8,900 bases of DNA from Omnitrophica bacterium RIFOXYB12_FULL_50_7 (GCA_001804345.1 MHFU01000057.1:1-8900), one strand, 5' to 3'; shown: positions 1 through 6,483, numbered from the stretch's first letter. Notes: generated by a model from the sequence alone, not told the origin. Program-made: numbers and translations.

Positions 1-962
1 CTTTTAGAATAGACCGCGTGAGGCGGATCGATATGCACGATCTTGACAGGATAGGGCATCGCTTCTACAACACATTCCGCGAGCCCGATGACCGAAAGTT
101 CTATCTCGGGATTCCCGATATTGAACGATTCTCCGTGGGCATTCGAGAATAAAACACGAAAAAGCATCTCGATCGCGTCATTAATGTAACAGAAAGCCCG
201 CGTATTGCGCCCGTCACCGTGGATCGGAAGCGGTTCTTTCCGGAGCGCGTGCTCAATGAAATTCGGCAACACCCGGTAATCATCGGGACGGATGCCGGGA
301 CCATAGACATTGAAAGGACGCACCATTTTGACCGGCACGCCGTAGACATTCCAGAACGTCTCGCACATGGTTTCGCCGAAACGCTTGGATTCGTCATAGC
401 AGGCGCGCGGCCCGGTTACCGACACATTCCCGCGATACTCCTCAGTGGTAGGCACATGCTTGTCATCAGGATCTCCGTAAACCTCGCTCGAGCTGGTAAA
501 AAGAAAACTCTTCACTTTCTTTTCCCGCGCAAGCTCCAGCATATTCCGCGTTCCGATCGTTCCGACATCCATCGTCTCGACCGGGAACTTGGTGTAATAG
601 ACCGGAGAAGCGATCCCCGCGGCGTGGATCAAATAATCGATCTTCCTGTCCGTTTTGAAAGGCTCGATCACGTTGTGTTTCTGAAAGGTCAGATGATCAT
701 CCGAAAAGATCTGCTGCTCGTATCCGGTGATGAAATTATCAAGCAGAATGGCGGAAAGCTTCCGCTTGAGAACATGCTTGTTGAGATATCGAAAGAGAAG
801 CACGATGTAATTGCCGAGGAACCCGCCGGCTCCGCTCACAAGGAAGGTCTTGCCCTCAAAATGCTTGAGCTGGTCTTTGAGGTACTTCGACAGTTTGACG
901 ATGTCTTCCTGGATAATCTTTGATTCATAAAGCCTCTTATGATGCAGGTGCGCCTTCGACAT
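1..962 (-). CDS. NAD-dependent epimerase/dehydratase, UDP-glucuronate decarboxylase-like (C-terminus cut by window edge)
   Basis: Reading the minus strand from an ATG at 962 gives 320 uninterrupted codons that run off the left edge. The protein is an extended short-chain dehydrogenase/reductase. It has the NAD-binding motif GAGGFLG (residues 44-50), an active-site stretch TSSSEVYG (156-163), and the catalytic pair Tyr189/Lys193 in GPRACYDESKR (184-194). It also has RPFNVYGPG (215-223) and GDGRNTRAFCYI (249-260). The GPRxCYDExKR signature is typical of UDP-glucuronate decarboxylases, which make UDP-xylose. A related 4,6-dehydratase or epimerase is possible, so only the family is firm. About 40 residues precede the dinucleotide fold, more than in minimal enzymes. 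The start is supported by AAGGA in the AG-rich stretch complementary to 972-980, nine bases upstream. The gene diverges from the glycosyltransferase at 1076, suggesting a shared role in envelope glycans. The opposite-strand reading frame at 219-923 is its shadow. Confidence 0.9.
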   Translation of the reverse strand, partial: MSKAHLHHKRLYESKIIQEDIVKLSKYLKDQLKHFEGKTFLVSGAGGFLGNYIVLLFRYLNKHVLKRKLSAILLDNFITGYEQQIFSDDHLTFQKHNVIEPFKTDRKIDYLIHAAGIASPVYYTKFPVETMDVGTIGTRNMLELAREKKVKSFLFTSSSEVYGDPDDKHVPTTEEYRGNVSVTGPRACYDESKRFGETMCETFWNVYGVPVKMVRPFNVYGPGIRPDDYRVLPNFIEHALRKEPLPIHGDGRNTRAFCYINDAIEMLFRVLFSNAHGESFNIGNPEIELSVIGLAECVVEAMPYPVKIVHIDPPHAVYSK

Positions 963-1011
963 GAGTTTCAATCCTTCCCTGGAGATGTGCCCCGAAAATC
1001 CCAAAAATGAG

Positions 1012-1040
1012 TTGTGATTATAGCCCGATTGGTGTATTAG
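1012..1040 (+). promoter_or_regulatory. Putative sigma70-type promoter for the glycosyltransferase gene
   Basis: TTGTGA at 1012-1017 and TATTAG at 1035-1040 are separated by 17 bases. Each matches four of six consensus positions. Transcription would begin near 1047, about 29 bases before the ATG at 1076. This favours that ATG over the upstream one at 1007, which has no ribosome binding site. The site lies between two divergent genes, where a promoter is expected. Matches this weak occur by chance. Confidence 0.35.
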
Positions 1041-1075
1041 ATTCAAACAAAAACATTGCGGGAACTCTGGAAAAA

Positions 1076-2509
1076 ATGGAACTTATCCAAAAAATCATAG
1101 CATTCTTTTTTAAAAGAAAGTGGCTCGGCATCCTGCTTGTTCTGGGACTTGCCTGGGGCGTCGGCATCTCCACGTTCTACCGCGGTGCGGTCAGCCCCAA
1201 ACAGCGCACGGACCTGACCGTCTTCCTGAAAGCTGGCGAGATGGTCCATGAGGGCCGGGCGAATCATATTTACGGGATTGAGAACGCGCGACATTGGCAT
1301 TACGTCTACCCCCCGATCCTGGCGATCCTCCTGGCTCCGGTCTCAAAATGGCCCCTGGGAGCGACGGTCGGCCTAGCCTATCTTTTATCTATCGCCTGTC
1401 TCGTAGGGACCATCCTGCTTTCCAGACGTCTTCCTGAAAAAGCTAGAAGTGGTTTCATAAGTTCGCATAACCTCAATAACGACAGGTCATTGCGAGGAGC
1501 CCGACAGGGCGACGCGGCAATCTCTCTCTACGAAAGCAAGATTGCTTCGCCTTCGGCTCGCAATGACATTACAGCCAAAGCGGTTAGGGAGACTTATGAA
1601 ACCACTTCTAAACCCGCACCCTGGCAGATCACTCTCGCCATGATCTTCTGCCTCCCGATGTTCCTGAACACGCTCACGCGCGGGCAATTCGGGATTATCA
1701 CGCTTTTTTTCATGGCAGCCGTTTTTTATAATTATCTGAAGCAGCGAAAGATTCTGACAGGACTCCTCCTCGCCTTTGCCATAGCGCTCAAGATCAGTCC
1801 CCTCGCATTCCTCGTCTTTTTCTTTTTGCTAAAACGGGAGTGGAAAACCCTTCTAGGCACGCTCGTGGGCTTGGGCCTTTTCTTTTTTCTGCTCCCTTCT
1901 CTGGCCATTGGTTTCCAACAAAACTGGGAACTCCTGAAGATCTGGCAGCACCTGATGTCGATCTCCCAATCCGATACCGCTTATCAGAACTACCTGTGGG
2001 GAGAACTTTTCACGCCGTTCGCTGAGGACAATCAATCGCTTTACTCAGTCGTCACGCGCTTCTCCTGGCCTTCTGAAGCCGTCTTCATCGGACATTCCAA
2101 CGCGCTCGTGCGTTTTGTCACCTCAGGAGTCGGGATCCTGTTTCTCGTACTTCCGTTCATGAAAGCTCAAAAAGCATCCAAGGTTCCGGCACAGGACCCG
2201 TTACGATCCTTCGCGGAATTTTCGCTTTTCCCCATGATCATGCTCTTCACTTCCCCCGTGACCCAGATCCACCACTACACGGTCGTCTATTTTCTCTACC
2301 TCGCCGCGCTCATGATAATGGATCGCACCCCACGCGGATCCCGGGCCCACAAATACCTGGGATTCAGTCTCTGGGCCTGCGCGCTTTCTCTGATGCTGGG
2401 GATGATCTTTCCGCTCCTGGGCTATTGGGGAATTCCACTCTGGGGATCGATATTTCTTTGGGGCGTGGTTCTTTGTTATATGAACAAGGAACCAGTACAT
2501 GGGACATAG
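1076..2509 (+). CDS. GT87 / DUF2029-family membrane glycosyltransferase with an in-frame repeat insertion
   Basis: The 477-residue polytopic membrane protein resembles GT87 mannosyltransferases (PimE type), which use polyprenyl-phosphate sugars on the outer face of the membrane. Residue numbers here count from the upstream ATG at 1007; subtract 23 for the start chosen. A first membrane helix (about 39-57) is followed by a loop with TDLTVFLKAG; Asp69 sits where GT87 enzymes keep their catalytic aspartate. Next come YVYPPILAILLAPVS, a TRGQFG motif (224-229) and GLLLAFAIALKISPL (252-266), all typical of the family, then further helices to the end. Residues 146-200 are encoded by a miniature inverted-repeat element and have no family counterpart; they fall in a loop after the positively charged LSRRLPEK, probably cytoplasmic. 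The last residues and stop come from a second inverted repeat. ATG 1076 is preferred because GGA lies five bases upstream and a promoter-like site precedes it. Whether the inserted protein still works is unknown. Confidence 0.85.
   Translation: MELIQKIIAFFFKRKWLGILLVLGLAWGVGISTFYRGAVSPKQRTDLTVFLKAGEMVHEGRANHIYGIENARHWHYVYPPILAILLAPVSKWPLGATVGLAYLLSIACLVGTILLSRRLPEKARSGFISSHNLNNDRSLRGARQGDAAISLYESKIASPSARNDITAKAVRETYETTSKPAPWQITLAMIFCLPMFLNTLTRGQFGIITLFFMAAVFYNYLKQRKILTGLLLAFAIALKISPLAFLVFFFLLKREWKTLLGTLVGLGLFFFLLPSLAIGFQQNWELLKIWQHLMSISQSDTAYQNYLWGELFTPFAEDNQSLYSVVTRFSWPSEAVFIGHSNALVRFVTSGVGILFLVLPFMKAQKASKVPAQDPLRSFAEFSLFPMIMLFTSPVTQIHHYTVVYFLYLAALMIMDRTPRGSRAHKYLGFSLWACALSLMLGMIFPLLGYWGIPLWGSIFLWGVVLCYMNKEPVHGT
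1444..1610. mobile_element. Miniature inverted-repeat element (MITE-like), TA-flanked, inserted in frame in the glycosyltransferase gene
   Basis: The terminal inverted repeats are 19 bp and perfect: TAGAAGTGGTTTCATAAGT at 1444-1462 and its complement at 1592-1610. Weaker pairing continues inward to about 29 bp. A TA occurs at each end, consistent with TA target duplication as in Tc1/mariner-IS630-type elements. Excluding the TAs the element is 163 bp. With one TA the insertion is 165 bp, or 55 codons, so the host frame is kept and no stop codon arises. Removing 1445-1609 rejoins GCT to AAA and gives an uninterrupted EKAKPAPWQ. Inside, TCATTGCGAG (1487-1496) pairs with CTCGCAATGA (1557-1566), and GCAATCT (1517-1523) pairs with AGATTGC (1539-1545). 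The whole element can therefore fold as one long imperfect hairpin. It encodes no transposase and would need one supplied elsewhere. Confidence 0.85.
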
Positions 2510-2580
2510 TACACAGTACTTGGTAAAAAGAAGAACGCCTCGTCGATTTGCTATGTACTAGGTACTATGTGCCCTGTACT
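2494..2580. repeat. Imperfect inverted repeat overlapping the end of the glycosyltransferase gene
   Basis: The left arm AGTACATGGGACATAGTAC (2494-2512) is matched by the complement of 2562-2580, with two mismatches over 19 bases. Pairing continues weakly inward through AGTAC at 2515-2519 and GTACT at 2555-2559. The loop of about 35 bases carries no gene. The left arm covers the last codons (Val, His, Gly, Thr) and the TAG stop at 2507-2509, so the present C-terminus was probably created by insertion of this element. The arms are rich in GTAC/TAGTAC motifs, as in small extragenic palindromic elements. Confidence 0.7.
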
Positions 2581-2604
2581 GTTTTTAAAGATTACAGCCA
2601 CCGT

Positions 2605-2637
2605 GTCCCTGTTGTATCTGGGACCTTTTTACTTTTT
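2605..2637 (+). terminator. Weak rho-independent terminator candidate after the glycosyltransferase gene
   Basis: GTCCC (2605-2609) pairs with GGGAC (2620-2624) around a 10-base loop. On the plus strand this is followed directly by CTTTTTACTTTTT. The T-rich tail is good but the stem has only five base pairs. It sits between convergent genes, where a terminator is expected. The minus strand has no equivalent T-run, so it would serve only the upstream plus-strand gene. Confidence 0.35.
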
Positions 2638-2641
2638 CAGT

Positions 2642-3658
2642 TTACTGCCCCTGTCTTAATTTAAGAAGCTTTCCGCTGGCATCCAGATCAAAAATTTCTA
2701 TGCGGGTCGGCCGCGTATTTTTTCCATCCTTGAGAATTTGTGCCGCAAGGATCCATCGTGGATTAACAGGATTCACCATTCCCAGGATCACGGCACTAGC
2801 ATCCTCTCCAAAATAGACCGGACCGAATTGTTGCCGGCTCGCCGCGGGCAGCATACAGATCGACTTGAGCATCGTAGCGTCCTGCTTCGGCGAAAGATAG
2901 GCTCGCAGATCCTCCTCGTTTCCCTGGCCCAGTTTCTTCGATAATTCTTTGGCAATGGCGAGAAAGGAATTTTTCTGGGCGGAAACCAAAGCCGCAAACA
3001 TCTTGGTGCGGTAGAGCATACGCGCCACAATGGGTCTTAACTCTTCGTCCGCTAACCCGATGCGACTGGATATTTCCGGAGGAAGAAAGGATCCCTTACC
3101 CTGCATTGGATAATACTGGCTGAACAAGTTGGCTGTCGGGCTATAATTCCTGGCTAACGCCAATAGGAGCGTCTCTTTCAACGCGTAAAGCTTTAATAGA
3201 TCTTTTCCGGTTGTAACGGTTTCTCTCCTCCAGGACTCGCCGGCAACTATGCGAAAGTCCTCCAGTTTTATCTCAGAGGTTTTCCGCATTTCGACGAGCA
3301 AAATGCCATCCAGCCACGGATTGTAAAAAGCAGCGACGACAGACCCCTCCTGCACATTCCCCTCAAAAATGATTGCGGTGATAAAAAAATCCTTGAGCAG
3401 TGGGACATATTTGGGGTCTTTGAATAGCTTCATGTCCCTGGCCCATGCCTTCTGGAATGCCGGAGAGCCCCAACGCGCAATGGCTGCGTCCGGAGACCGG
3501 GCCGCTTCCAACCTGAAAGTATTGGCCACGATGGAATACTCGATAAGTCTCTTGTCGAAACTGCGATCCGCGTTTGCGCCGGTCGCCAGGCCTTGGGTCG
3601 CAAAATGACTGACAAGCATCAGAGCGGTAACGGCTGCAACAAACATTTTTTTCGTCAT
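2642..3658 (-). CDS. Secreted protein of unknown function, 338 residues
   Basis: I do not recognise a family with confidence. The chosen start (MTKKMFVAAVTALMLVSHF) gives a clear Sec signal peptide: basic N-region, hydrophobic core, and AxA-type cleavage after GANA near residue 30. It is preceded by GAGGAG about five bases upstream. A longer frame to 3760 would add 34 non-signal residues and overlap the neighbouring gene, so it is rejected. The mature part is mixed helical and strand. It includes AFYNPWLDGILLVEM, a helical middle with SQYYPMQGKGSFLPPEISSR, and a C-terminal stretch (PTRIEIFDLDASGKLLKL) that looks like a small beta-sheet. There are no transmembrane segments after the signal and only one cysteine. 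It lies 26 bp downstream of the membrane protein at 3685-4047, so the two are probably co-transcribed. A periplasmic location is inferred. Confidence 0.8.
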   Translation of the reverse strand: MTKKMFVAAVTALMLVSHFATQGLATGANADRSFDKRLIEYSIVANTFRLEAARSPDAAIARWGSPAFQKAWARDMKLFKDPKYVPLLKDFFITAIIFEGNVQEGSVVAAFYNPWLDGILLVEMRKTSEIKLEDFRIVAGESWRRETVTTGKDLLKLYALKETLLLALARNYSPTANLFSQYYPMQGKGSFLPPEISSRIGLADEELRPIVARMLYRTKMFAALVSAQKNSFLAIAKELSKKLGQGNEEDLRAYLSPKQDATMLKSICMLPAASRQQFGPVYFGEDASAVILGMVNPVNPRWILAAQILKDGKNTRPTRIEIFDLDASGKLLKLRQGQ

Positions 3659-3684
3659 GCGGGTCTCCTCTTGTTGACCAATTT

Positions 3685-4047
3685 TCATCGTTTGAATATT
3701 GAAAGCAGGATGGACTTGAGTGACAGGAGTAACTGGAAAATCATGGTGATTCCGTACCAAATAGCGAACAGAATCGCATAAGTAAACGGCAATAAACTTA
3801 TCAGGAGAGCCGCCTTGTCTTTGCCGAAACGATAGCCCACTCTACTTCCCAGGATCGAAACAATAACAACGACCGGATAAAGCATGGTCAGCCAGAAAAC
3901 AAGCCAGCTAAAAACACTGTTTTGGCTTCCGGGAGCATCAAAAATCATAATAGCTGGGATAACGGTTACAGGCCAAAAAATCAGTGAAACGCCAAACAGG
4001 ACGTTGGCGATTCTAATTTTTGAAAATACCGCTCTTTTTTCTTCCAT
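3685..4047 (-). CDS. Small integral membrane protein, three or four helices, function unknown
   Basis: The 120-residue protein is dominated by hydrophobic segments at about residues 14-36, 45-68 and 80-104. A last hydrophobic stretch (103-118) ends in the basic KR tail. Charged residues cluster at the N-terminus (EEKR) and in the 69-79 loop (RVGYRFGKDK), which suggests those parts face the cytoplasm. No catalytic motif is visible and I cannot assign a family. The start is supported by AAAGGGG about nine bases upstream. The next gene starts 26 bp downstream on the same strand and encodes an exported protein. The pair may act together at the membrane, but that is inference. Confidence 0.75.
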   Translation of the reverse strand: MEEKRAVFSKIRIANVLFGVSLIFWPVTVIPAIMIFDAPGSQNSVFSWLVFWLTMLYPVVVIVSILGSRVGYRFGKDKAALLISLLPFTYAILFAIWYGITMIFQLLLSLKSILLSIFKR

Positions 4048-4145
4048 TTTCAGCGCCCCTTTTTGGATGGTTCTTGCAACTCCTTTTGAATAATCCTACA
4101 TGCATTGCTTTAGTTTCTTTGGGAGATACATCCCTTCTTTGCCGC

Positions 4146-4179
4146 CCCCGTAGGTCACATTTAAATGTGACCTACGGGG
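4146..4179. repeat. Perfect 34-bp palindrome
   Basis: The two 17-base arms are perfectly complementary with no spacer and are centred between 4162 and 4163. The left arm is CCCCGTAGGTCACATTT. It lies in the 161-bp gap between the ankyrin gene (ending at 4209) and the small membrane protein (starting at 4047). Neither strand has a T-run after the stem, so a classical terminator is unlikely. A mobile palindromic element, a cruciform or a binding site for a dimeric protein all remain possible. The rest of the gap shows only the downstream gene's ribosome binding site. Confidence 0.8.
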
Positions 4180-4208
4180 AGACACAACTGGAGCAACGCA
4201 CATCCTAC

Positions 4209-4775
4209 TTATTTTTTCTTCACCTCAAAACACGCCATAAGCTTCGGCATATTTTTGACCCGGGCGTAATCAAGAGGAGAAAGCCCAACCTTGTCTTTCA
4301 GGTCAGGATCGGCTCCGGCTGCAACAAGCGCCCTTATAGATTCGCATTTTAAGACAATGGCGGCATTCGACAGCGCTGTCTGGCCGCCTTTATTCTTCTG
4401 ATTTATTTTCGCTCCACTCTTAAGCAAAAGTTCTATAACCCCTGGCTTATTAGTCAGCGCGGCATAGAAAAGCGGGGACCAGCCAATATTACTCAGGGCA
4501 TTAACATTCGCACCTTTTTTGATAAGAATTCTCATGCACTCTAACGCCCCTTCTTCAGAGGCATACATCAGTGCGGTCTTGCCGGACGGATCCGCTGTTT
4601 CAACACTAACTCCTTTTTTAAGCAAATCCTTGATTTTGCCAGCATTGCCGGCGCGCGCGGCCAGAATTAACTCAGGGATAGTTTTTGTTGCGCTTTGAGC
4701 ATACAGGCTTTCATCCACACAAACCGAAGACAATACTGCGCCAATTAAAACCAGAACAAAAATACTTCTTCTCAT
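4209..4775 (-). CDS. Exported ankyrin-repeat protein
   Basis: The 188-residue protein begins with a signal peptide (RR, then a hydrophobic core at residues 4-18; probable cleavage after YAQ near 27). Ankyrin repeats follow at about 33-61, 65-94, 98-127 and 131-160, with a partial capping repeat at 164-188. Each shows the pattern G-x-TAL-x-x-A, then a second helix ending LLLKSGA or LIKKGAN and an Asn/Asp-rich turn. Ankyrin arrays bind other proteins; a secreted single-array protein like this is usually a binding or inhibitor module without enzymatic activity. AAGGAG, seven bases before the ATG, supports the start. The neighbours are also exported: a MORN_2 lipoprotein upstream and a membrane protein downstream. 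A role as partner or inhibitor of an envelope protein is inference. Confidence 0.9.
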   Translation of the reverse strand: MRRSIFVLVLIGAVLSSVCVDESLYAQSATKTIPELILAARAGNAGKIKDLLKKGVSVETADPSGKTALMYASEEGALECMRILIKKGANVNALSNIGWSPLFYAALTNKPGVIELLLKSGAKINQKNKGGQTALSNAAIVLKCESIRALVAAGADPDLKDKVGLSPLDYARVKNMPKLMACFEVKKK

Positions 4776-4858
4776 AATCTTCTCCTTTTCACCTTACCTT
4801 CTCCATTGTGTCATCAGAGATTGCAGAGCGGGAAGTGGCGGGTTCGGAAATCGTTTTC

Positions 4859-5353
4859 TCACCTCTTTAACTTCCCGTTTTCGTCATATTCCTTAACCAC
4901 TCCCTCCAGTTTTCCATCCTTGAAGGTACTCTCGGCTTTCAATTTTCCGTTCTTATAATACGACTTGTCGCGCCCCTCGGGCCTTCCGTTCCTGTAAACT
5001 ACCTCGCTTTCTAATTGTCCGTTGTTGTAATACGTCTTGAATCGCCCCTCAAGTTTCCCATTCTTATACGGCAGTTCGCTTTCCAGTTGCCCGTTTTCGA
5101 AATAGTATTTAAACGGCCCTTCCTGGCGCCCGTTCCTGTAAACGCCCTCGGCTTTCAATTTCCCGTTTTCGTAATACTCCTTAACCCGTCCCTCAGGCAC
5201 TCCTTCTTTGAGGACTCCCTCGCCTTTCAGTTGTCCGTTCTTGTAGTACTCCCTGGTGGGTTTCTCCCCGCATCCAACAGAGCTAAATGTTAATACCGAA
5301 ATTACGGCGGCCAGAATCAACCCGTTCATGACTCCGCTCGTTTTAATTTCCAT
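4859..5353 (-). CDS. MORN_2 / YwqK-type repeat lipoprotein
   Basis: After a hydrophobic N-terminus (about residues 9-27) comes SSVGCG, a probable but imperfect lipobox that would lipidate Cys28. The rest is five consecutive 24-residue repeats plus a final partial one. Each follows the pattern K-x-YY-x-NG-x-L-x-x-E, five residues, NG-x-x-EG. This is the MORN_2 pattern found in YwqK-family proteins. YwqK of Bacillus is the antitoxin of the YwqJ deaminase toxin, but most homologues with a signal peptide have no known function. GAGGAG eight bases upstream of the ATG at 5353 sets the start. The gene lies 54 bp after the C39-like gene, so co-transcription is possible. Binding a neighbouring exported protein is speculative. 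Confidence 0.88.
   Translation of the reverse strand: MEIKTSGVMNGLILAAVISVLTFSSVGCGEKPTREYYKNGQLKGEGVLKEGVPEGRVKEYYENGKLKAEGVYRNGRQEGPFKYYFENGQLESELPYKNGKLEGRFKTYYNNGQLESEVVYRNGRPEGRDKSYYKNGKLKAESTFKDGKLEGVVKEYDENGKLKR
4862..5278 (-). repeat. 72-bp tandem repeat inside the MORN_2 gene
   Basis: Five full units and one partial unit of 72 bp, each encoding 24 residues, run through most of the lipoprotein gene. They are visible at DNA level as recurring CCGTT and TAATA motifs on the plus strand. The units differ at many silent and coding positions, so they are old duplications and not a recent expansion. Confidence 0.75.
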
Positions 5354-5407
5354 AAAATTCTCTCCTCTAAGTTGGACTAACAGGACATCCTAATTTAGCA
5401 GTGCTGA

Positions 5408-6280
5408 TTATTTATGGATCACCAAACACGGCTTACGATCAGTGCCTTCGCCGCTTTTCCATACGTTTAAGAAGTTATCCTCACCCATGACGACTCTGCT
5501 AGCGTCCCCGGGATCATTAGCGTAAACTTTTCCATCTTTGACGTCCGTCACCAGAAGAAAATGACCTTCGGGAACCGCGCGTCTCCCGTCGGCATAGTCT
5601 CCAACAACAGGCACAATCACAAGCCCCCCGCTGTTTAGTTCATTCTTAAGATACGTCATGGGATCTTGCCCGAAAGCAGTTCCCCAACTGAAATGAGAAT
5701 TGGGGAAAAATTTGTTAGCCTCATTTACCAGCTTGCGAAAATTCGCTCCGCTCCCTTCGACCACACCTGTTTCCCTGATCAATCGTTTCGTGGGTACATT
5801 CATGCCAAAATACTCCAGGGCCATTCCAAGAGCCGTAGGGCCACAAGCCGCTTCTCCGGCGGCCCCATTTTTTGGATCGTGCTGATCTCTTAAAGGTACA
5901 TTTTTGAGTCCATTTGCATGGGCTGGAGCCTCCTGAGCCGGCTTGCCCGCCGCCGCTTCTTCGCCCTCCTTTTTCTTCCTTTCCTCTTCATCCTTTTTCT
6001 TTTTTTCCGCATCCAGCTTGGCGCAAGCAGCCATATCTTCATCTGAGCATAGCTGATGAAAACTACAGTTGTAACAATATCCAGGGCCTATAAGAACATT
6101 GGGTTTCCGGGTAGCCTTATCAGATGCTGCTTGAGGTTGATTCTCATTAATGAGGGGAACACGCCCAACGGGTTTTGTATAAGGAGGAAGCTTCTTTTCC
6201 GGTGACTCCGCCCGAGCAGGTAAAACGGAAAAACATAAAAACACTACTAATAAACAAAAGGTCATTCTTTTATTCTTCAT
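5408..6280 (-). CDS. Exported C39-like (papain-fold) cysteine peptidase domain protein
   Basis: The 290-residue protein starts with a signal peptide (hydrophobic core 8-20, cleavage after ARA near 24). A segment with four cysteines follows (Cys69, Cys72, Cys78, Cys86) and may bind metal or form disulfides. A very charged Lys/Glu region (about 91-109) and an Ala/Pro linker come next, then the catalytic domain (about 126-290). The expected residues of the C39_2 papain-like fold are visible: Gln133 in RDQHDP, Cys146 in EAACGPTA, His240 in EGHFLLVTDV and Asp256 in ANDPG. Such domains cleave peptides, often at double-glycine sites; here there is no ABC transporter fusion and the protein is exported. 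The Shine-Dalgarno GGGGAG is only two bases from the ATG, unusually close. It is followed by two exported repeat proteins. Substrate unknown; some members are inactive or toxic domains. Confidence 0.85.
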   Translation of the reverse strand: MKNKRMTFCLLVVFLCFSVLPARAESPEKKLPPYTKPVGRVPLINENQPQAASDKATRKPNVLIGPGYCYNCSFHQLCSDEDMAACAKLDAEKKKKDEEERKKKEGEEAAAGKPAQEAPAHANGLKNVPLRDQHDPKNGAAGEAACGPTALGMALEYFGMNVPTKRLIRETGVVEGSGANFRKLVNEANKFFPNSHFSWGTAFGQDPMTYLKNELNSGGLVIVPVVGDYADGRRAVPEGHFLLVTDVKDGKVYANDPGDASRVVMGEDNFLNVWKSGEGTDRKPCLVIHK

Positions 6281-6320
6281 GACTCCCCGTTTTTTTCAGC
6301 CAGCATAGTTATATTGCCCT

Positions 6321-6348
6321 CATTCAGTTACGGCATAGAAAGCACGGG
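6321..6348 (-). repeat. Copy 1 of an ATG-ending box
   Basis: On the plus strand this copy runs from CATTCAGTTACGG to CACGGG. It is the most diverged of three similarly oriented boxes; the others are at 6455-6483 and 6868-6897. The shared core on the plus strand resembles GTTTACGGAATAG followed by CGG. Read on the minus strand, the box ends in ATG, but here that ATG opens only a four-codon frame. Confidence 0.4.
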
Positions 6349-6454
6349 ATTGAGCTTCTCAAAAATCGCCCCGCTGCACGTTTACGTACTGAAAAACAGG
6401 CGTCCTCCGCCAAAAAGCCATAGCGAATAAGTAAGCGTGAACGTATTTCAAACC

Positions 6455-6483
6455 CATTTTTACGTTTACAGGACAGCATCCGG
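6455..6483 (-). repeat. Copy 2 of an ATG-ending box
   Basis: On the plus strand this copy runs CATTTTTACGTTTACAGG then ACAGCATCCGG. It matches the copy at 6868-6897 at most positions, with small length differences. It lies seven bases beyond the stop codon of the CxxC gene, so that gene is bracketed by two direct copies about 413 bp apart. Read on the minus strand it ends in the ATG of an unconvincing 32-codon frame. Confidence 0.6.

Noticed and set aside
219..923. Plus-strand open frame of 234 codons
   Set aside because: It is the antisense shadow of the epimerase gene, whose minus-strand translation contains the full set of SDR motifs. The plus-strand product is rich in Arg, His and Asp and matches nothing.
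1444..1610. Group II intron, intein or other self-splicing insert in the glycosyltransferase gene
   Set aside because: At 165 bp it is far too short, lacks intron boundary sequences and splicing residues, and is fully explained as a TA-flanked inverted-repeat element.
4146..4179. Perfect palindrome as a rho-independent terminator for the ankyrin gene
   Set aside because: No T-run follows the stem on either strand, and the palindrome has no natural loop. A repeat or binding site fits better.
4859..5353. Regular 72-bp repeats that might suggest a CRISPR array
   Set aside because: The period is a whole number of codons, units differ by substitutions throughout, and there are no unique spacers. 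They encode the MORN_2 protein repeats.
6359..6457. 32-codon minus-strand frame starting at the ATG of the middle box
   Set aside because: It has no ribosome binding site and no recognisable motif, and lies within repeat-rich intergenic sequence. The box similarity alone does not make it a gene.
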